Notes: generated from the sequence alone by a model not told the origin. Counted from the first letter of the stretch, positions 31,884-44,800 are shown. The stretch: DNA of 64,000 nt from Cyanophora paradoxa (GCA_004431415.1 QPMI01000072.1:1-64000), one strand, 5' to 3'. Made by a program: numbers and translations.

Positions 31884-33077
31884 CTATTGCTTGTGAGACA
31901 ACTCAGCGACGAGTGCACCTGCCTCCTCCACGAGGGACCGAACCTGCTCCTTCGTAAGGGCATCCTGTAGAAACAGATACGGCGATCATATGTCAGTCGA
32001 AGACAGATACGGACAGCAAATGACACCGGGATTCCCACACCTCAGCCGCAAGAGCTTCAGTCCTCCCCGCTTCCTCGTTCCGACACCAACATGCTCCTTT
32101 TCGATAGCAGCCATAAGGACCCTAGCCTGCATAGTTCGGATTACAGCTGGCAATCGCAGGTGCACAGGATTTGCAATAGCCCACCTTAGACGCAAGATCT
32201 TCATTCCTCCTCCGAAGGACTCCAGGTACTCGTCCCTGTGCAAGGGCCAAATGAGCAACATCGAAGGGAGACATGTAAAAGCATACGTAAGGCTCACCTC
32301 GACTTCTTGTGAGCCACAACGATGTTATTAAGACGGACAATATGCCAGCATAACACCGCGAACGAATCCCGGATACGGTCATCAGCACCATGGCAGAATC
32401 AATCAAGACATCTGCATCATGAAGCTGAGAGGCGGAGAGAAGACCCGAGCTGTCGTCCTGGAGGTCCTTCTTCAGCTCAGGAAAACATGGCATGACTTTG
32501 CTGATTTCACCCAGAAGCACGTCAAAGTATTCAGCACTACCAGGCATACTGCCCGGCAATGCAAGCAAAGCAAGCGACCCTGAGGAGCTAAAGCACAAAT
32601 CAAACACAACCGGTAGTGCCCAAAGAAATAACGAATGACAGAGTACAAACCCGTTACAGGGCATTCAATCCGTTGACCGTCTTCTGATCTGAGCGAGCAT
32701 TCTGAATGCTGCAGTTCTTCATGGTACAGATCGTACACCCGAAGCAGGCTCTGTATATGACTATCGAGCACTCCCCTGTGTACGACAAGTACAAGCCGAA
32801 GGAAATCAAGATTCTTGGCTACAGTCCGAATCGCTTCTTTACCAGGACTCGTTGGTCTGACCCGCTGCATGATGATAGCACGGACCAGGGGCGCCAAACG
32901 ACACAATGAATTCAGATGCGAGTGTATGGATCGGCTCCAAAGACGCCATACACCGCCTGCTTCCATCACGCTTGATAGGCAGCTGCGGATCCAATCCACG
33001 AGGTCGCTTACATGACCGGACTTGCACGGGCAAGCAGGGAACTGTAGAACCATTAGAAATTTGAAAAACATGCGCAA
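31884..33077 (-). CDS. Unrecognised helical multi-exon protein
   Basis: Minus-strand exons: about 32,640-33,077 (DWIRSCLSSVMEAGG, then KNLDFLRLVLVVHRGV), about 32,390-32,570 (YFDVLLGEISKVMPCFPELKK), about 32,290-32,350 (LNNIVVAHKKSR before GTGAGCC), possibly 32,140-32,230, and a last exon beginning after CTACAG near 31,964 (DALTKEQVRSLVEEAGALVA) with stop at 31,884-31,886. The sequence is helix-forming with coiled-coil-like stretches. No catalytic motif or membrane segment is clear. Upstream extent beyond 33,077 is unknown. It resembles the 20-25 kb gene in style but I see no direct homology. Confidence 0.45.
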
Positions 33078-34443
33078 CGATCAACACGTACATGATGGGA
33101 CTCGCACTGAGAGATAGAACTCGACACAGGCGGCATCCAGCAGGTACAGTTTACACCTGCAGCGATACACCAGGTCATTAGCATTTAGACCGCATCAGAG
33201 CGGACCCGGAAACACGAGCATGCGCACGGAGCAAGAGCACCAGGCGCGCAGAGCGCTCACACGACGACTGAACGGTAGTAGGACCAGGGCGCAGGCGTCT
33301 GGCGGGCAACGATGGCAATGCAAAGAAGTCAGCAGCAGGCCAGCGCATATAACAAGCAGGACAACAGTGGCAGGGCAGCGCGTACAGCGGTCCGGTCTAG
33401 ATCCGACAGGCAGCGATGGCCTGAAGTACAAAAGCAAAGGAGGACTTGCGGCCTGAATGCGCCGCACACCGAGAGAGGCTGGACGCGACCAGGGTGCGGT
33501 TGTGAGCGAAGCGGAGCATATAACGAGTCGGGCGCCAAAGACAGGGCGGCACGTACAACGGAACGACGGGAGCTCCAGCTAGGGCGACACCAGCACGGCC
33601 GCCGGGCCAATTCCGAAAAGTGGAACGAGGACGCTAACAACAGCTAAGATGCAGCGGCCGCAATGCCAGGACGTGCGGCCAGAAGGGTATACGCAACACC
33701 ACATAACCGGGTACACCAACGCCAAGTAGTCGATCGCGAGCGATCGCGAACGTCCGACGTCGACGTCGACTGCCGATCGAGACAAGTCAACTAGGACCCC
33801 AAGCAAAGACCCGATCTCGGAGACTTCAAAAATCATGTACCCCCCCAGAATCTCATAACAATAGTACATAGGTCGCAGAGCTTTTAACAATGGGCCGTAC
33901 AATTGCAGACCTTTACAACTCGAAAGTCCGACAGGTACTCCTTAAACGTCATTGGATGGAAGCAGGTACTACTCGATTGACGGGTCACGAGTCGGCAGTA
34001 TAGCCTCTGGTCTCTTCTTCCCTTCGGTCAGAATTGAGACCCGAGGCTGATTTGCAAGCTTGATTTAAAATTGGTCAAGTTGGGTCAACGTCGACGTCAG
34101 CGGTTGAAATCGATTGCTGTGGCGGGGTACAACAGCTTCACAACCTGGAGCACTTTTAGAGCTGCAGGAGCCTGAAGGCTCCAGCCGAAGGCCCGTAGCT
34201 GCGCCGCGAGCGCTCTCACGACCAACGGCAGCCGCCGGCACGCACAGCCGCGCCCCCCAGCAGCGCCCTATGGCCTAGCTGGCGCACGCGCTCATGATCA
34301 AAGAAGCGGCTCTCATGGAGAGCAGCTGTCACCTCCTCAGGCCTCTCGACAGGCGCAGCTAATAGCGCAGCCGCCTGCACCGCCAGCCCAGGGCCGCTCG
34401 GTTCCTTCCCCAACACGAAACGGCCGCTGACGGCGACCTCCAA
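33078..34443. other. Intergenic region upstream of the cyclase-like gene
   Basis: No supported gene. At 33,729-33,775 there are nested short palindromes (CGATCGCGAGCGATCGCG and CGACGTCGACGTCG). The last 250 bp become GC-rich. An in-frame TAG lies near 34,361 upstream of the ATG at 34,444. No TATA box was identified. Confidence 0.4.
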
Positions 34444-35867
34444 ATGGAGGGAGACGCGCCTGCGGCAGCAGCGGCGCAGCCTCGGACGCCGCGCTCTCTC
34501 CCTGCAATCGCCAGCGGCAGCCGGATCAGATCTCGCTCCCTTCTGGCGATTGACGCGAGCGCGGGGAGCGATGCGGAACTCGCTTCCCTCTGCAAGCGCC
34601 TCCCAAGCTCCCTGCTCGCCACGGACGGCCTTGGGATGTTGGCGTCGGCAATGGCGGCCGCAGCCGACGCACCCGCCCCGTCTCTCGCCGTCCCTGGAGC
34701 CGCTCTCATCGTGGAAGGTGCGGAGCGGGGCAGCCGCGCCGCCGCCGCCGCTCCTAACCGCCGCGCGCTCACGCGGCCGCAGCGGATGGCGTCAGCGCGC
34801 TGGCGCGCGTGCTGTCGCGCTCGCACGCGCCGGCGGAGGCCGCGGGCCAGGCGCGCGCCCCCGCGGCCGCCTTCAGCTTTCGCGCCGCTCACTCACTCGC
34901 TCGCTCGCTCGCTCGCTCGCTCACAGCTGTCGAGCGCCCTGGAAGCGCTGCTGGCCGGCATCGGAGGGCGCCTGCATCGCCACGGCGCCGACCTACTCGC
35001 CCTCCACGGCCCGCCGGTGCGCCCCGCCGGGCCGGCCCCCTCCCGCGGCCGCTCGCCGCGCGCCTCGCGCCTGCGCTCCGCCCCCCTAGCCGCTGCGCTG
35101 GAGCAGCAGGGGTTAGGGCACCCTGGCCCTCCCGGAGTCCCGCGGCCGCCCGCCCCCCGCCCCTCGCCCCCCGCCTCGGTCTCCTTAGGACGCCGCGGGG
35201 CGCCCCGCAGCGCTTGCCTTCGTTTCGGCGCGCGGCGGGGACGGAGGCGGCGAGGAGGCGCTGCGCGAGGCGGCGGCGGCGGCGCTGGCGGCCGCGCGGG
35301 AGATCGCGACGGTGGAGGTCGACTGGGCGGGTCACCGCCTAGCCCTCCGCCTCGCCATCGGTGCGTTCGCCTGAACGTTCGTTCGCCTGAACGGCCGGGG
35401 CGGGCGAACCAACGAACGTTCGTTCGCCCCGCAGGGGTGGGCACGCTCGAGGTGCTGTGCCTCCGGCCCGGGCCCGGGCCCGGGTTCGGGTCCGGCGAGG
35501 AGCTCTTCTTCGGAGGCGATGCCGTGCTCCAGGCCCGGGGGGCCCAGCGCGCCGCCTGGGGTACCGAGCTCCTTCTCTCCCCAGAAGCCGCCCAGATCCT
35601 CGGGTGCGGCATACCCCCTTTCTCACCCCCCCTCCTTCCCTTCTCATTCCTCGTACCCCTGCAGGGACTTGGCCCCGAGCGAGCCGCTACCCGCGCCCTC
35701 GCCCCTCCGGCGGGCGCTCCGCGTACCCCCCTCCGCAGCGCCGCCGGCCCCCGCCGGCGCCGCCGCCTGCTCGTGCGGGTGGATCCTGTCCCCCCGCCTC
35801 GCGACCGGCCCCCGCGCCCGCTCCGCTCTCGTACCCTACTTGCCGATCCTCCGCCGCCTGGCCGCCC
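34444..35867 (+). other. Cyclase domain C1 of the sAC-like gene (degenerate)
   Basis: Exons 34,444-34,717, 34,783-34,850 (GC donor), 34,927-35,016, 35,189-35,360, 35,435-35,603 and 35,665-35,867 join in phase. They give LPSSLLATDG, then AALIVEADGVSALARVL where class III cyclases have F-x-D-I-x-G-F, then a helix and RHGADLLALHG in place of GGDxxKFAGD, then IATVEVDWAGHRLALRLAIG and ELFFGGDAVLQARGAQ. The first metal-binding Asp appears replaced by Glu. The Asn of the N-x3-R transition-state pair is not in its usual place. The fold is clear; catalytic competence of C1 is doubtful. Confidence 0.75.
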
Positions 35868-38800
35868 GTGCGCGCCCCGCCCAAAACCGCCTCGCCAGAA
35901 GCGAGCGCCCTCCGCGCCCGATACCCGTCGGCAGCCGCCCCGCCGCCGACGCCCGCCCCGCCTCTGGAGCTCCGACGCGCCGCAGTCCTCGCCGGTGCGC
36001 AATATTAGATCAGATAGATCAGATCAGATCAGATCTGAGCGATCTGGTGATTTCCCCATCGCAGCTGCGCTCGGCGGGTGGCACCCCTCCGGCTCTCCCC
36101 TTTCGGGTGCGTACCCGGCGAGCTCTCCCGGCTCAGATACGCGGCTCAGACTCATATGATCGCGAGCAGGCTCGCATGCGGGCGCCAGCAGCCTTGGAGG
36201 GGTACGCCCGGACCCCGCGCGCCTCTCGCTCTCTCATCTGATCTGATCTGATCTGATCTGATCTGATCTGATCTGGCGTTTTCTGATCTGAGCAGATCCT
36301 GGGCGCTCTGCTGTCGACTGCTAACGAGCACGGCGGCCGATTCGGCGGCTTGTGGCTCGACGAAAGGGTGCGTGTACCCCCCGGGTGCTCCACCCTCCCC
36401 CTCAACCCCTCTCTTCCCGCCCCTCTGCAGTCCCCCGCGGCGCTGCTGTGGTTTGGACTGGGTGGCGTACCCCCAGAGGACGACCCGGGTACGCGTTTGC
36501 TCGAGGCCGGCTCCGGCTCCCGTACCCCTGATTATCACCCCCCGCAGAGCGCGCGGTGCGGGCCGCGCTCGCCCTGCAGGCCCGGTTCGAATCCGCGGGG
36601 GCGCCATTCTCCTGCGGGGTACCCCCCCTTCCTCCCCCCCCTTCCCCCGTTCCTCACTTCCGCAACCACCTCAGGTGGCGGAAGGATCGATGTACCACGG
36701 GACGGTCGGCCACCGTTCCCGCCTCCCCCCCTCCCTAGTAGTCCCTACCCCCCTCCCCCCTCCTAACTCCTCCCCTTCCTCTCAGGTCGGCCCCCCTTGC
36801 CGCCTGGCCTACACGCTCGTTGGGGACGCTGTTTCCCTGGCCGCACGCCTCATGGAAGAGGCGAAACCCTCCAGCAGCAACAACAACAACAAGGTACCGT
36901 ACCCCCTTCCTTCTTTTTTTGATGACGTTCGATCTCGTTTGTTTAACGCTTCATTTCGCTCGCAGGGCCGCTCTGTTCTCTGCAGCGGGGGCCTGGTCCA
37001 GGCCATCGCGGCCCGCGGCCGGGCAAGGCGCGCGCATTCAAATTTGAATTTGAAAATTTGAATTTGAACTTGGGTCGAGGCTGGGGCGCTTAACTTCGTT
37101 CGCAGCTCCGTGGTCTTCGACGAGGCGGCCTCGGTACGGGTAGAGGGATTCGAGGGCCCCGTGCGGGGGTTCCGCCCCTCCTCCCGCCGCCCCAGCCTCG
37201 TTCCGGTACCCCCCCACGCATCCCCCCTCGCCCGCCCCGCCCCCTTCCCGATTTTCGCCGCAGGGGACGGGCAGTCCGCAGCGGCGCCGGTCCCTGAGCT
37301 CCGGCCCGCCCCGAGCACTCTCGGTCTCCTTTCGGGTTCGCAGTACCCCCCTCCCCCGGCGCCCACTCCCCCCCCAGTCTCTGAGCCCCGTACCCCTCGC
37401 AGCGTCACGCGCGGGAATTTGTGGTGGAGGGCTGCTGCGGCCGCGAGGCGGAGCTCACCCGGGTACGCCCTTCCGGAGGGGCCTGGAGCTCTCGCCCTTA
37501 GAGCCCTTGGGGGGTAGCGAGTTCTCAATGCACCTAGGCCTCTCTAGCCCTAGTACCTAGGCGTAGAGCCCTCCGACTTCTACCACTAAAATTCTAAGAA
37601 GCTCAACGCACCCTACAGCTTCTCTCCCCGCCCCGCCCCGCCCCGCCCCGCCCCGCCCCGCCCCGCCTTGCCCCGCCTTGCCCCGCCCCGCCCGGCGCCT
37701 TGCCACTCTATAACCGCTCTACCCGCCCCGCCCCGCCCCGCCCCGCCCGGCGCCTTGCCTCATGTCTCTCTTCCCCGCCCCACGCCCGCCCGCCCGCGCA
37801 GGTGCGGGTCGCCCTGGACGCCCTCTGCGGCCCCGGCCGCCGCGGCTTCTCCCTTGTCCTGGAGGGTACGAGTAATAAATGGGGATTCTCTTTTCCTTAG
37901 AGCTGCGGCGGCTTTGCCGTGGGAGATTCTAGGGCTAAAGCGAATTATCCCCCATCGTACCTTCGAAGGTACGAATCGAACCAAAGCTCGAGCTATTCCA
38001 GGCGAATGAAAGCGAAACCTTTTCTAAGCCCAAACGCGTGTTAGCTCTCCGTGCCTTCGCGCCCCCGCCCGCCTAGCGCTCCCGCCCCCTGCTTTTCCCA
38101 CCATTAATCTCGCGCGTGGGGGCTTCGCCTCGGGTTCCCGTCTGCTCGCTCGCTCGCGGAGGGCCGCCGCGTCTTCTTCTGAAGGCCAATTCACCGATCT
38201 GAGCTTAGCTAGAGCCCCGAACCAAAGCTTCTCTCCGGCTTCGCCCTACAGAAGAAAGATTCTAGAACCAGAGCCAATGCCTCCTCCCTCGCAAGCATTC
38301 CGAAAGCTCGACCCCCTCTGACCTTGATCCTCTCATCTCCTCTGACCTCCCTCCCTCCCCCAGGCGAGGCCGGCTCTGGCAAGACGTGCTTTATGCAGCA
38401 GGTGACCGGCCCGAAGGGGGGATCGAGAGGGGATCAAGAAGGGATTTTTATCCAGAGATTAGAAGCGGATCAGAAGCGCGATTCTTAAGGGATTAGAAGC
38501 GGATTATCAAGGAAGGATTTAAGGATCTAAGGAGCTCCGCCTCAGAGAATCAGCGCAAGAATCGCCCCCCTCTCCTCCTCCCCCTCCTTATCGGGCCTGA
38601 ACGCGCCCGAAGGGATCGCCCGCCCTCCCGCTCCCCCCCCCTCCCCCCCCCTCCCCCCCCTCCCCGCTCCCCGCTCCTTCGTATCGGGCCTGAACGCGCC
38701 GCCCTCGCCCCCCCCCTCCGCTGCAGGTCAAGAGGGAGTGCGAGGCCCGCGGGGCCGCCGCGCTCTGCGCCGCCGCCGACCCCGAGGCAAGATTCTATAA

Positions 38801-41800
38801 AATTCTATAATTAGATTCTATAAGATCCTATGAGATTCGTATAATTAGATTCTATAAGATTCTATGAGATTCCTATAAGAGAGTGCCGACCCCGAGGCGA
38901 GCGCCCCGCCCTCCTTATAAGATTCTATAATTAGATTTCTATAAGACTCTATAACATTCTATAATTAGATTCTAGAAGATCCTATGAGATTCCTATAATT
39001 AGATTCTATAAGATTCTATGAGATTCCTATAAGAGAGTGCCGACCCCGAGGCGAGCGCCCGGCTCCGTAGCCCCCTCCCTCCCTCCCTCCCTTTTGCGAC
39101 CGACACGCACCCCTTTTCCTTCCTCCCTCGTCTTCTGGCCAGTGCTCGGCCCCGTAGTCCCCCCCCCCTCCCCCCCCCCGCGAGTGCTCGGATAGGTCCG
39201 GCCAGGCAGGGAGGGGGTTGCCCCCCTCCCCACGCGCCTCTGTTTCCAGCGGCTCGGCCGGACCGCACCGGCCCCATACTCCTCCCTTCCTTCCTCGCCC
39301 CCATCTCTCATGAAGACGCGATAAACCCCCTCTTTTCCTTCCTTCCTCCCCCGTCTTCTGACGTCGTGCTCCTTGCAGGACGGGGCGCCGCTGGCCCCGC
39401 TGCGGCGGATGCTGCGGCGGATGGCCGGGCCCGGCGAGGTGCCCGGCTCCCCAAGCATCGATATCCCCTCCCCTTGCGCCTCAAGCCTCTGATCCCTTCT
39501 TAACGCCTGCCTACCCCCTCCCTCGCGCAGGACGAGGCGAGCCTTGCGGAGCTGCTGGCGGCGCGGGGAATCCTCCCCGAGCCCGACGCCGCCGTCCTCG
39601 CCGGCCTCTTCCGCGGTCCGCTCCTATGAGATTCTATGAGATTCCTAAGACTCTAAAGCTTAAGATTCTATGAGATTCTATGAGATTCCTAAGACTCTAA
39701 AGCTTAAGATTCTATGAGATTCTCTAAAGCTTAAGATTCTATGAGATTCTATGAGATTCCTTCCCTCTTCAAAGACTGGGGGGCGCTGGGGCGCCCGGCC
39801 GGACGAGAGGGGGCGCGAGGAGGCGCCCGGCCCGGCCCGGCCAGGCTAGAGGAGGAGGACATCTCAAGGCCTTCAGCCGCCGAAGCGGAAGGCTCGAACG
39901 GCTGAGAGAGCTTCTCACCCCTTCTCACCCCCCCCCCCTCCTCCTTCTCACCCCTTCTCACCCCCTTATAGAAACCTTCTAGAGTCTTACAGTAATCTAT
40001 AGAAAATCTTAGGAGTCTAATAGGATCTAATTCCCTCCTCCTCCTCCTCCTCCTTCGGCAGGCGCGAGCACGCGGAGATTCGCGTCGCGTAGGGGCGGCC
40101 ACGGGCCCCCCGCCTCCCACGCCGGGCTGGGCGGCCTGGCGATGGGCATCCGAGACGTGAGCAACGTCCAGGTGAGTGAGGAAGGAAGAGAGAACAGCCA
40201 GCGGTCCCTTTGCCGTGGCCTCTATTGTAATTATACAAGAAAGAAAGAAAGAACAGCTAAACATTTCGTCTTCTTTCTGTTCTCTTCGTCGTGGCCTCTA
40301 GTCTACTTTGTTCGAGAGCTAACATTCTTCTTGTGCGCGCGCACCAGGGCTCCTTCATCGGGTCGGAGCACGTGCAGCTCGCCCGCGCGGCGGAGGCCTT
40401 CGCCCGGTGCGCCCTGGCACCCCCCCGGCCGCGCCCTCTAAGCTTCTCACGCTTCTGATCATGAGCTTCTTATCTGAGCGAATCTCACCTGAGCGTACCT
40501 GAGCGTACCTGAGCTTCTTGCGCGCCTCACTTTGTCTGTTTCGCCGCAGGATCTTCGCGGCAATCGAAGAGGGCCGCCTGCCGGTGACGCCCCGGGGCCG
40601 GGCGCGGCCCCTCTCGCCCCCGCCCTCCTTCTCGCTGGCGGACGAGGCGGCGGGGGCGGCTGGGGCGGCGGAGGCGGCGCCCAGCGCCGTCGCACTGCTC
40701 GTCGACGACGCCCACCACCTCGACAGGCGCGCCCGCCCGCGCCGAGCTTCCGGCTTCCTTCCTTCCTTTCAAGCCCCCTTGGCGTCTTGAGCTCCCTCTA
40801 AACCGCTGATCATGAACTCTTCTTCTGACCGCCGCCTGACCGCCGCCCCGTTTCGCTTCTTTTTCGGCGCAGCGGCTCGTGGTACATACTGGAGGCCCTT
40901 CGCGAGGAGTGCCCCCGCCTCGCAGTGCGCCCCTCTAGGCCCCTCTGGGCCCCTCTAGGCCCCTCCTCCCCCGTCCCGGCCTTGCTGGAACTAGTATCGC
41001 TAGAGGCGGGGCCCCTCTGCGAGGCGGGGGCACTCCTCGGCCCCTCTGGGCCCCCCCACGGGGCCCCTCGCGCGGCCCTCCTCCCCCTCGAGGGGGGGGG
41101 GCCCGCCCTCCTCCCCCGCCCCCGCCCTAGCGACCGAGCGCCGCCCCCGCCTTGCTTGAAATACTAGAAACTAGTATTTCTTGCTTGAACTAGTATTTCC
41201 CGTATTTCAAGCCCCCGCCTTGAACTAGAGTTACTTTGTGCCCCCGCCTCGCCGTGGGGGCCGCCCCCGCCCCCGGCCCCAGCGCTAGGGACAGAACGCC
41301 GCCGCCGCTCCCTAGGAATTCTAGGGAAAATACTAAAGCTAGCATGTGCCAGCGTCTCGCCGTGCGCCCCCGGCCCCTCTAGGCCGTATTTTCTATAGCT
41401 AGTATGTGCCAACTAGATTAGTATACATCCTAGACTAGACACATTAGTTCTCCTGGAAGCGCAAGCCAAACGGCTACTGGAATTTCTCACCCGCTCGCTC
41501 GGCGCAGCTGGTGCTGACGGCGCGACCGACGGCGAACCCGCCCGTCGCCCTCGCCCTCTTCTCCGGACAGGTCCGTACCCCCCCGGGCGCCGGGCGCCGG
41601 CCCGGCCAAGCGCCGGCCGAGCTGTCTAGGGGGGAAGGAAGGGAGGGAATGAGGGAATGAGGGAGCTGGGTCCACGTCCCTCGCGGGTGTGGCGGAGGCG
41701 CTGGGCCAGCGCCAGCGCCGGGCGACGGCCAAGGCCTCCCTCCCCGGTTTTAGAAGGTCTAGATATAGGGACATAGATACATAGATGGCAGGCCCCTGGA

Positions 41801-44800
41801 GTTGGCTGGCCCCGGCCCGTCTAAATATAGGGCTAGATTGGAGCTCCCCCCCTCCCTCCTCCTGACCTCCAGCGCCGGGCGACGGCCAAGGCCTCCCTCC
41901 CGACCTCCTGACTGACCTCCCGCTTCGTGGCAGAACGCCCCCGCGGCGGCCCCGCCGCCGGCCGCCAAGCCCCCCGAGGGCAACGTGAACGGTGGCGGCA
42001 ACGGCGAAGCCGAGGTGCCCCCTCCTTCTAGACGCTTCATTTCGCGCCTTGAGAAGCTTAAGCTCTAGGGATATATAAAAATATAAAGGTACAAGGCCCC
42101 CGCTCCTCTCGGGAGTTAGCTAGCCCCGGCTTCGCTCCGCCGCCGCCGCCGCCGCCGCGCGTCGTAGGCCTAGGCCTTAGCGACCGCCGCACTCCTAGAA
42201 TCGAAGGCCCCGATAGATACAGATAGATAGATAGAAGGCTCCGGCCCCGCCCCGCTCCTCCGCCGCGCGTCGACGCTCTAGGCCTTGTATTATAAATTAG
42301 CCACCGCCGCACTCCTGTCTAGATCTGCGGTACCGCCGACGCTTCCGCTCCGCTCCGCTCGGGAGTTGTAGTCCCGGCCCCGCTCCGCTCCTAGGCCTTA
42401 GCGACCTGTCTGCGCACTCCTGTCTGCTGTGCCACCCGCTCGTCCCCCGCGCAGCAGCAGCAGCACCCGCCTCCGACTTAAGATAGAGAGAGAGATTGAT
42501 ATTAGCGTCCTAGGCCCTCTATTAGCGAACAGGCCTGATATAAGCGACCGGCGCACTCACTCCTGCCCCCTGTACCGCTGACGCCGACGGCTCGTCCCCC
42601 GCGCAGCAGCACCCGCCGCCGCCGACGTACCGCTCGCGGCGGCCCTCGGCGGCCTCGGCGGCCACGGCGCTGCACGTCGCGCTGGGGCCGCTGCCCCCGG
42701 GGCCCGCCCGCGAGCTCCTCGACGTGCGCGAGACTTCTCTTAAGACTTCTCTTAAAACTTGAGATAAATAAGAGACCTTATCGACTTTGATATGAGATTC
42801 CTCTTAAGAAACTCAAGAGATAGATTCCTGGGCCCGCTGGGCCCGGGGCCCTCCCGCGAGCTCCTCGACGTACGCTTTCTCTCTTTGATTTGGGATTCCT
42901 CTTGAGACATCGTTTGTTTTGTTTTCTTGTAGGGTCTCACGACGACCCTCGGCATCCGCTGGGCCCCCGTGCGTCCTCCTTCTCCCCCCCTATCCCCCCC
43001 CCTTCGTTCTCCGAACGAACGTTCCCCCAGGGGACCGTCGAGGCCGCCGTGGAGGCCTCTGGGGGCTCCCCCGTGTACCTCGTCGAGGTGAGCGTTCCTT
43101 CGTTCCTTCCTTCGGGCGAACGCTCCCCCGCCCGTTCCCCTCATTCCCTTCCTCCCTTCGCCGCCTCTCCCAACTTGCCTTGTTCGCCTTCGCCTTCAGG
43201 TTGCGAGGCTTGCGGCGGCGCGGGGAGGGCTGGGGCCGGGGGACCTGCCCAGCACCGTGCGCCCGCCCGCCCGCCCGCCCCCAAAGCGATGATCTTCTCT
43301 TCGCTCCTTACAACTGAGCCGCTTCGCGCCAAAAATAGATCGGAGGCATCGCGCTCGCGCACCTGGCGCTCCTCCCCCCGGCCGCCCAGGCGCGCCGCTC
43401 GGCTGAGCTCAGATGAGCTGAGCTCAGATTCGCTTTCCGTCTGGTGACTCGGGGCCGGGCCCGGTTCGGGGGGGGGGGTACAGGCCGTCGCGCGGATCGG
43501 CGCGGTCACGGGCGGCGGCTTCTCGATCGACTCCGTGCGGGCCCTCGACCCCTCCGGCGACGCCTCCTTCGCCCGGGTACGCCGTTTCCTTCGTTCTCAC
43601 TTCGGAATTTCTTTCGCACTCCAACGCGCTTCGTTCGCCGCCCCAGGTCGTCGCAGGCTTCCTCCAGTTGCGCCGGGCCGGCCTCATCCGCGTGCGTATA
43701 CGTACCCCCCGCGCCCCGAACCGAAACGGGACTCGAGTCCCGCATCGTCTGCGAGACGTAGACGCTGGTTCCTCGCGCCTCGCCTCGTCTCCTCTCGCCC
43801 CGTCTCACGCCCCGGCGTGCATACGCAGGAGGGCGGGGTGGAGGGCGGGGGCGGGGGCGGGTCGGAGGGGTCCGGCGGGGTGGCCTCTGACGAGGAGCGG
43901 TGGCCCGGCGCCTCGAGCGACTTCCGCTTCTCCAACAAGCTCGTCCAGGCGAGCCGGCCAGCCAGCCAGCCAGCCAGACTCCTAACTATCTATAGCTAGA
44001 GCCTAGACTCCTAATTATGGTATCCGGTGTGTATCTATCTATCTATACACCCTCTACCTAATTGGAGTACAACAGACTCCTATCCACCCAGATTCTCCAA
44101 CAAGCTCGTCCAGGCGAGCCCACAACTAGAACTAACTAGACTAGATCTAGACCCCTTACTCGACTCCTAACTAACTAACTAATAGACTAGACTCCTACCT
44201 AACTAGACTACGCCTTCTTAGTTCCGCTTCGCCAACAAGCTCGTCCAGGCGAGCCGGTCAGCAAGCCAGCCGGCCTTTGTTTATCTAGATATTCCTGCCT
44301 GCCTCGTCGCGTCTCACACGGCTTCTTGTAGCCATTTTCCTGGCTATGTGTACAGCTGTCTCTAGCCCTAGCACAAGCCTTGTTGATAGCTATCTAGCCT
44401 CCTAATTTCAATCCACTTTCCTTCCACTGATGATCGACCTCCTTCCCTTTGCCCCTCGCAACTGCAGGAGGCGGTGTACGAGGCGGTGCCGGAGGGGACG
44501 CGGCGGGACGTGCACGCGCGCTACGCCTCCTGGATCGCCGCCCGCGCCGCCACCGAGGGCGCTGGCGCCGCCGCAGGCATCGCCTCCCGGTGCGCGCGCG
44601 CCAGAAGTAGATTGAAGTGTGAAGTCCGGTCCGTAGAGTGAAGGGGGCTCCTATAGCTAGATCCAAGACCTAGAACTAGCATCAGCATTCTAGACGAGTG
44701 AAGCTCTTAGATACAAGATCTAGATCTAGCAGTACTAGAAGAAGAAGGAGGTCCTTCCATCGGAAGGAGATCCGGTGGACCGTCCCGCCCCCGCGCGCCC

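Larger units (their letters stand above)
37403..41570 (+). other. P-loop ATPase module of the sAC-like gene
   Basis: GREAELTR (37,403-37,462) precedes VRVALDALCGPGRRGFSLVLEG (37,802-37,865) and the Walker A exon 38,364-38,401, GEAGSGKTCFMQQ. Walker B is VALLVDDAHHLD at about 40,688-40,725, followed by SGSWYILEALREECPRLA and the sensor-like LVLTARPTANPP before a GTCCGT donor near 41,570. This is the AAA/STAND-like ATPase found after the cyclase domains in sAC proteins. All core motifs are intact. Confidence 0.85.

Noticed and set aside
34216-34443. Minus-strand 75-codon frame just upstream of the cyclase-like gene
   Set aside because: Reads plausibly protein-like but has no motif, no clear neighbouring exons, and starts at the complement of the plus-strand ATG. 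Not enough support.
34893-36002. Long minus-strand open frame (369 codons) opposite the cyclase-like gene
   Set aside because: It is a shadow of the GC-rich plus-strand exons and introns, rich in Arg/Gly, without motifs.
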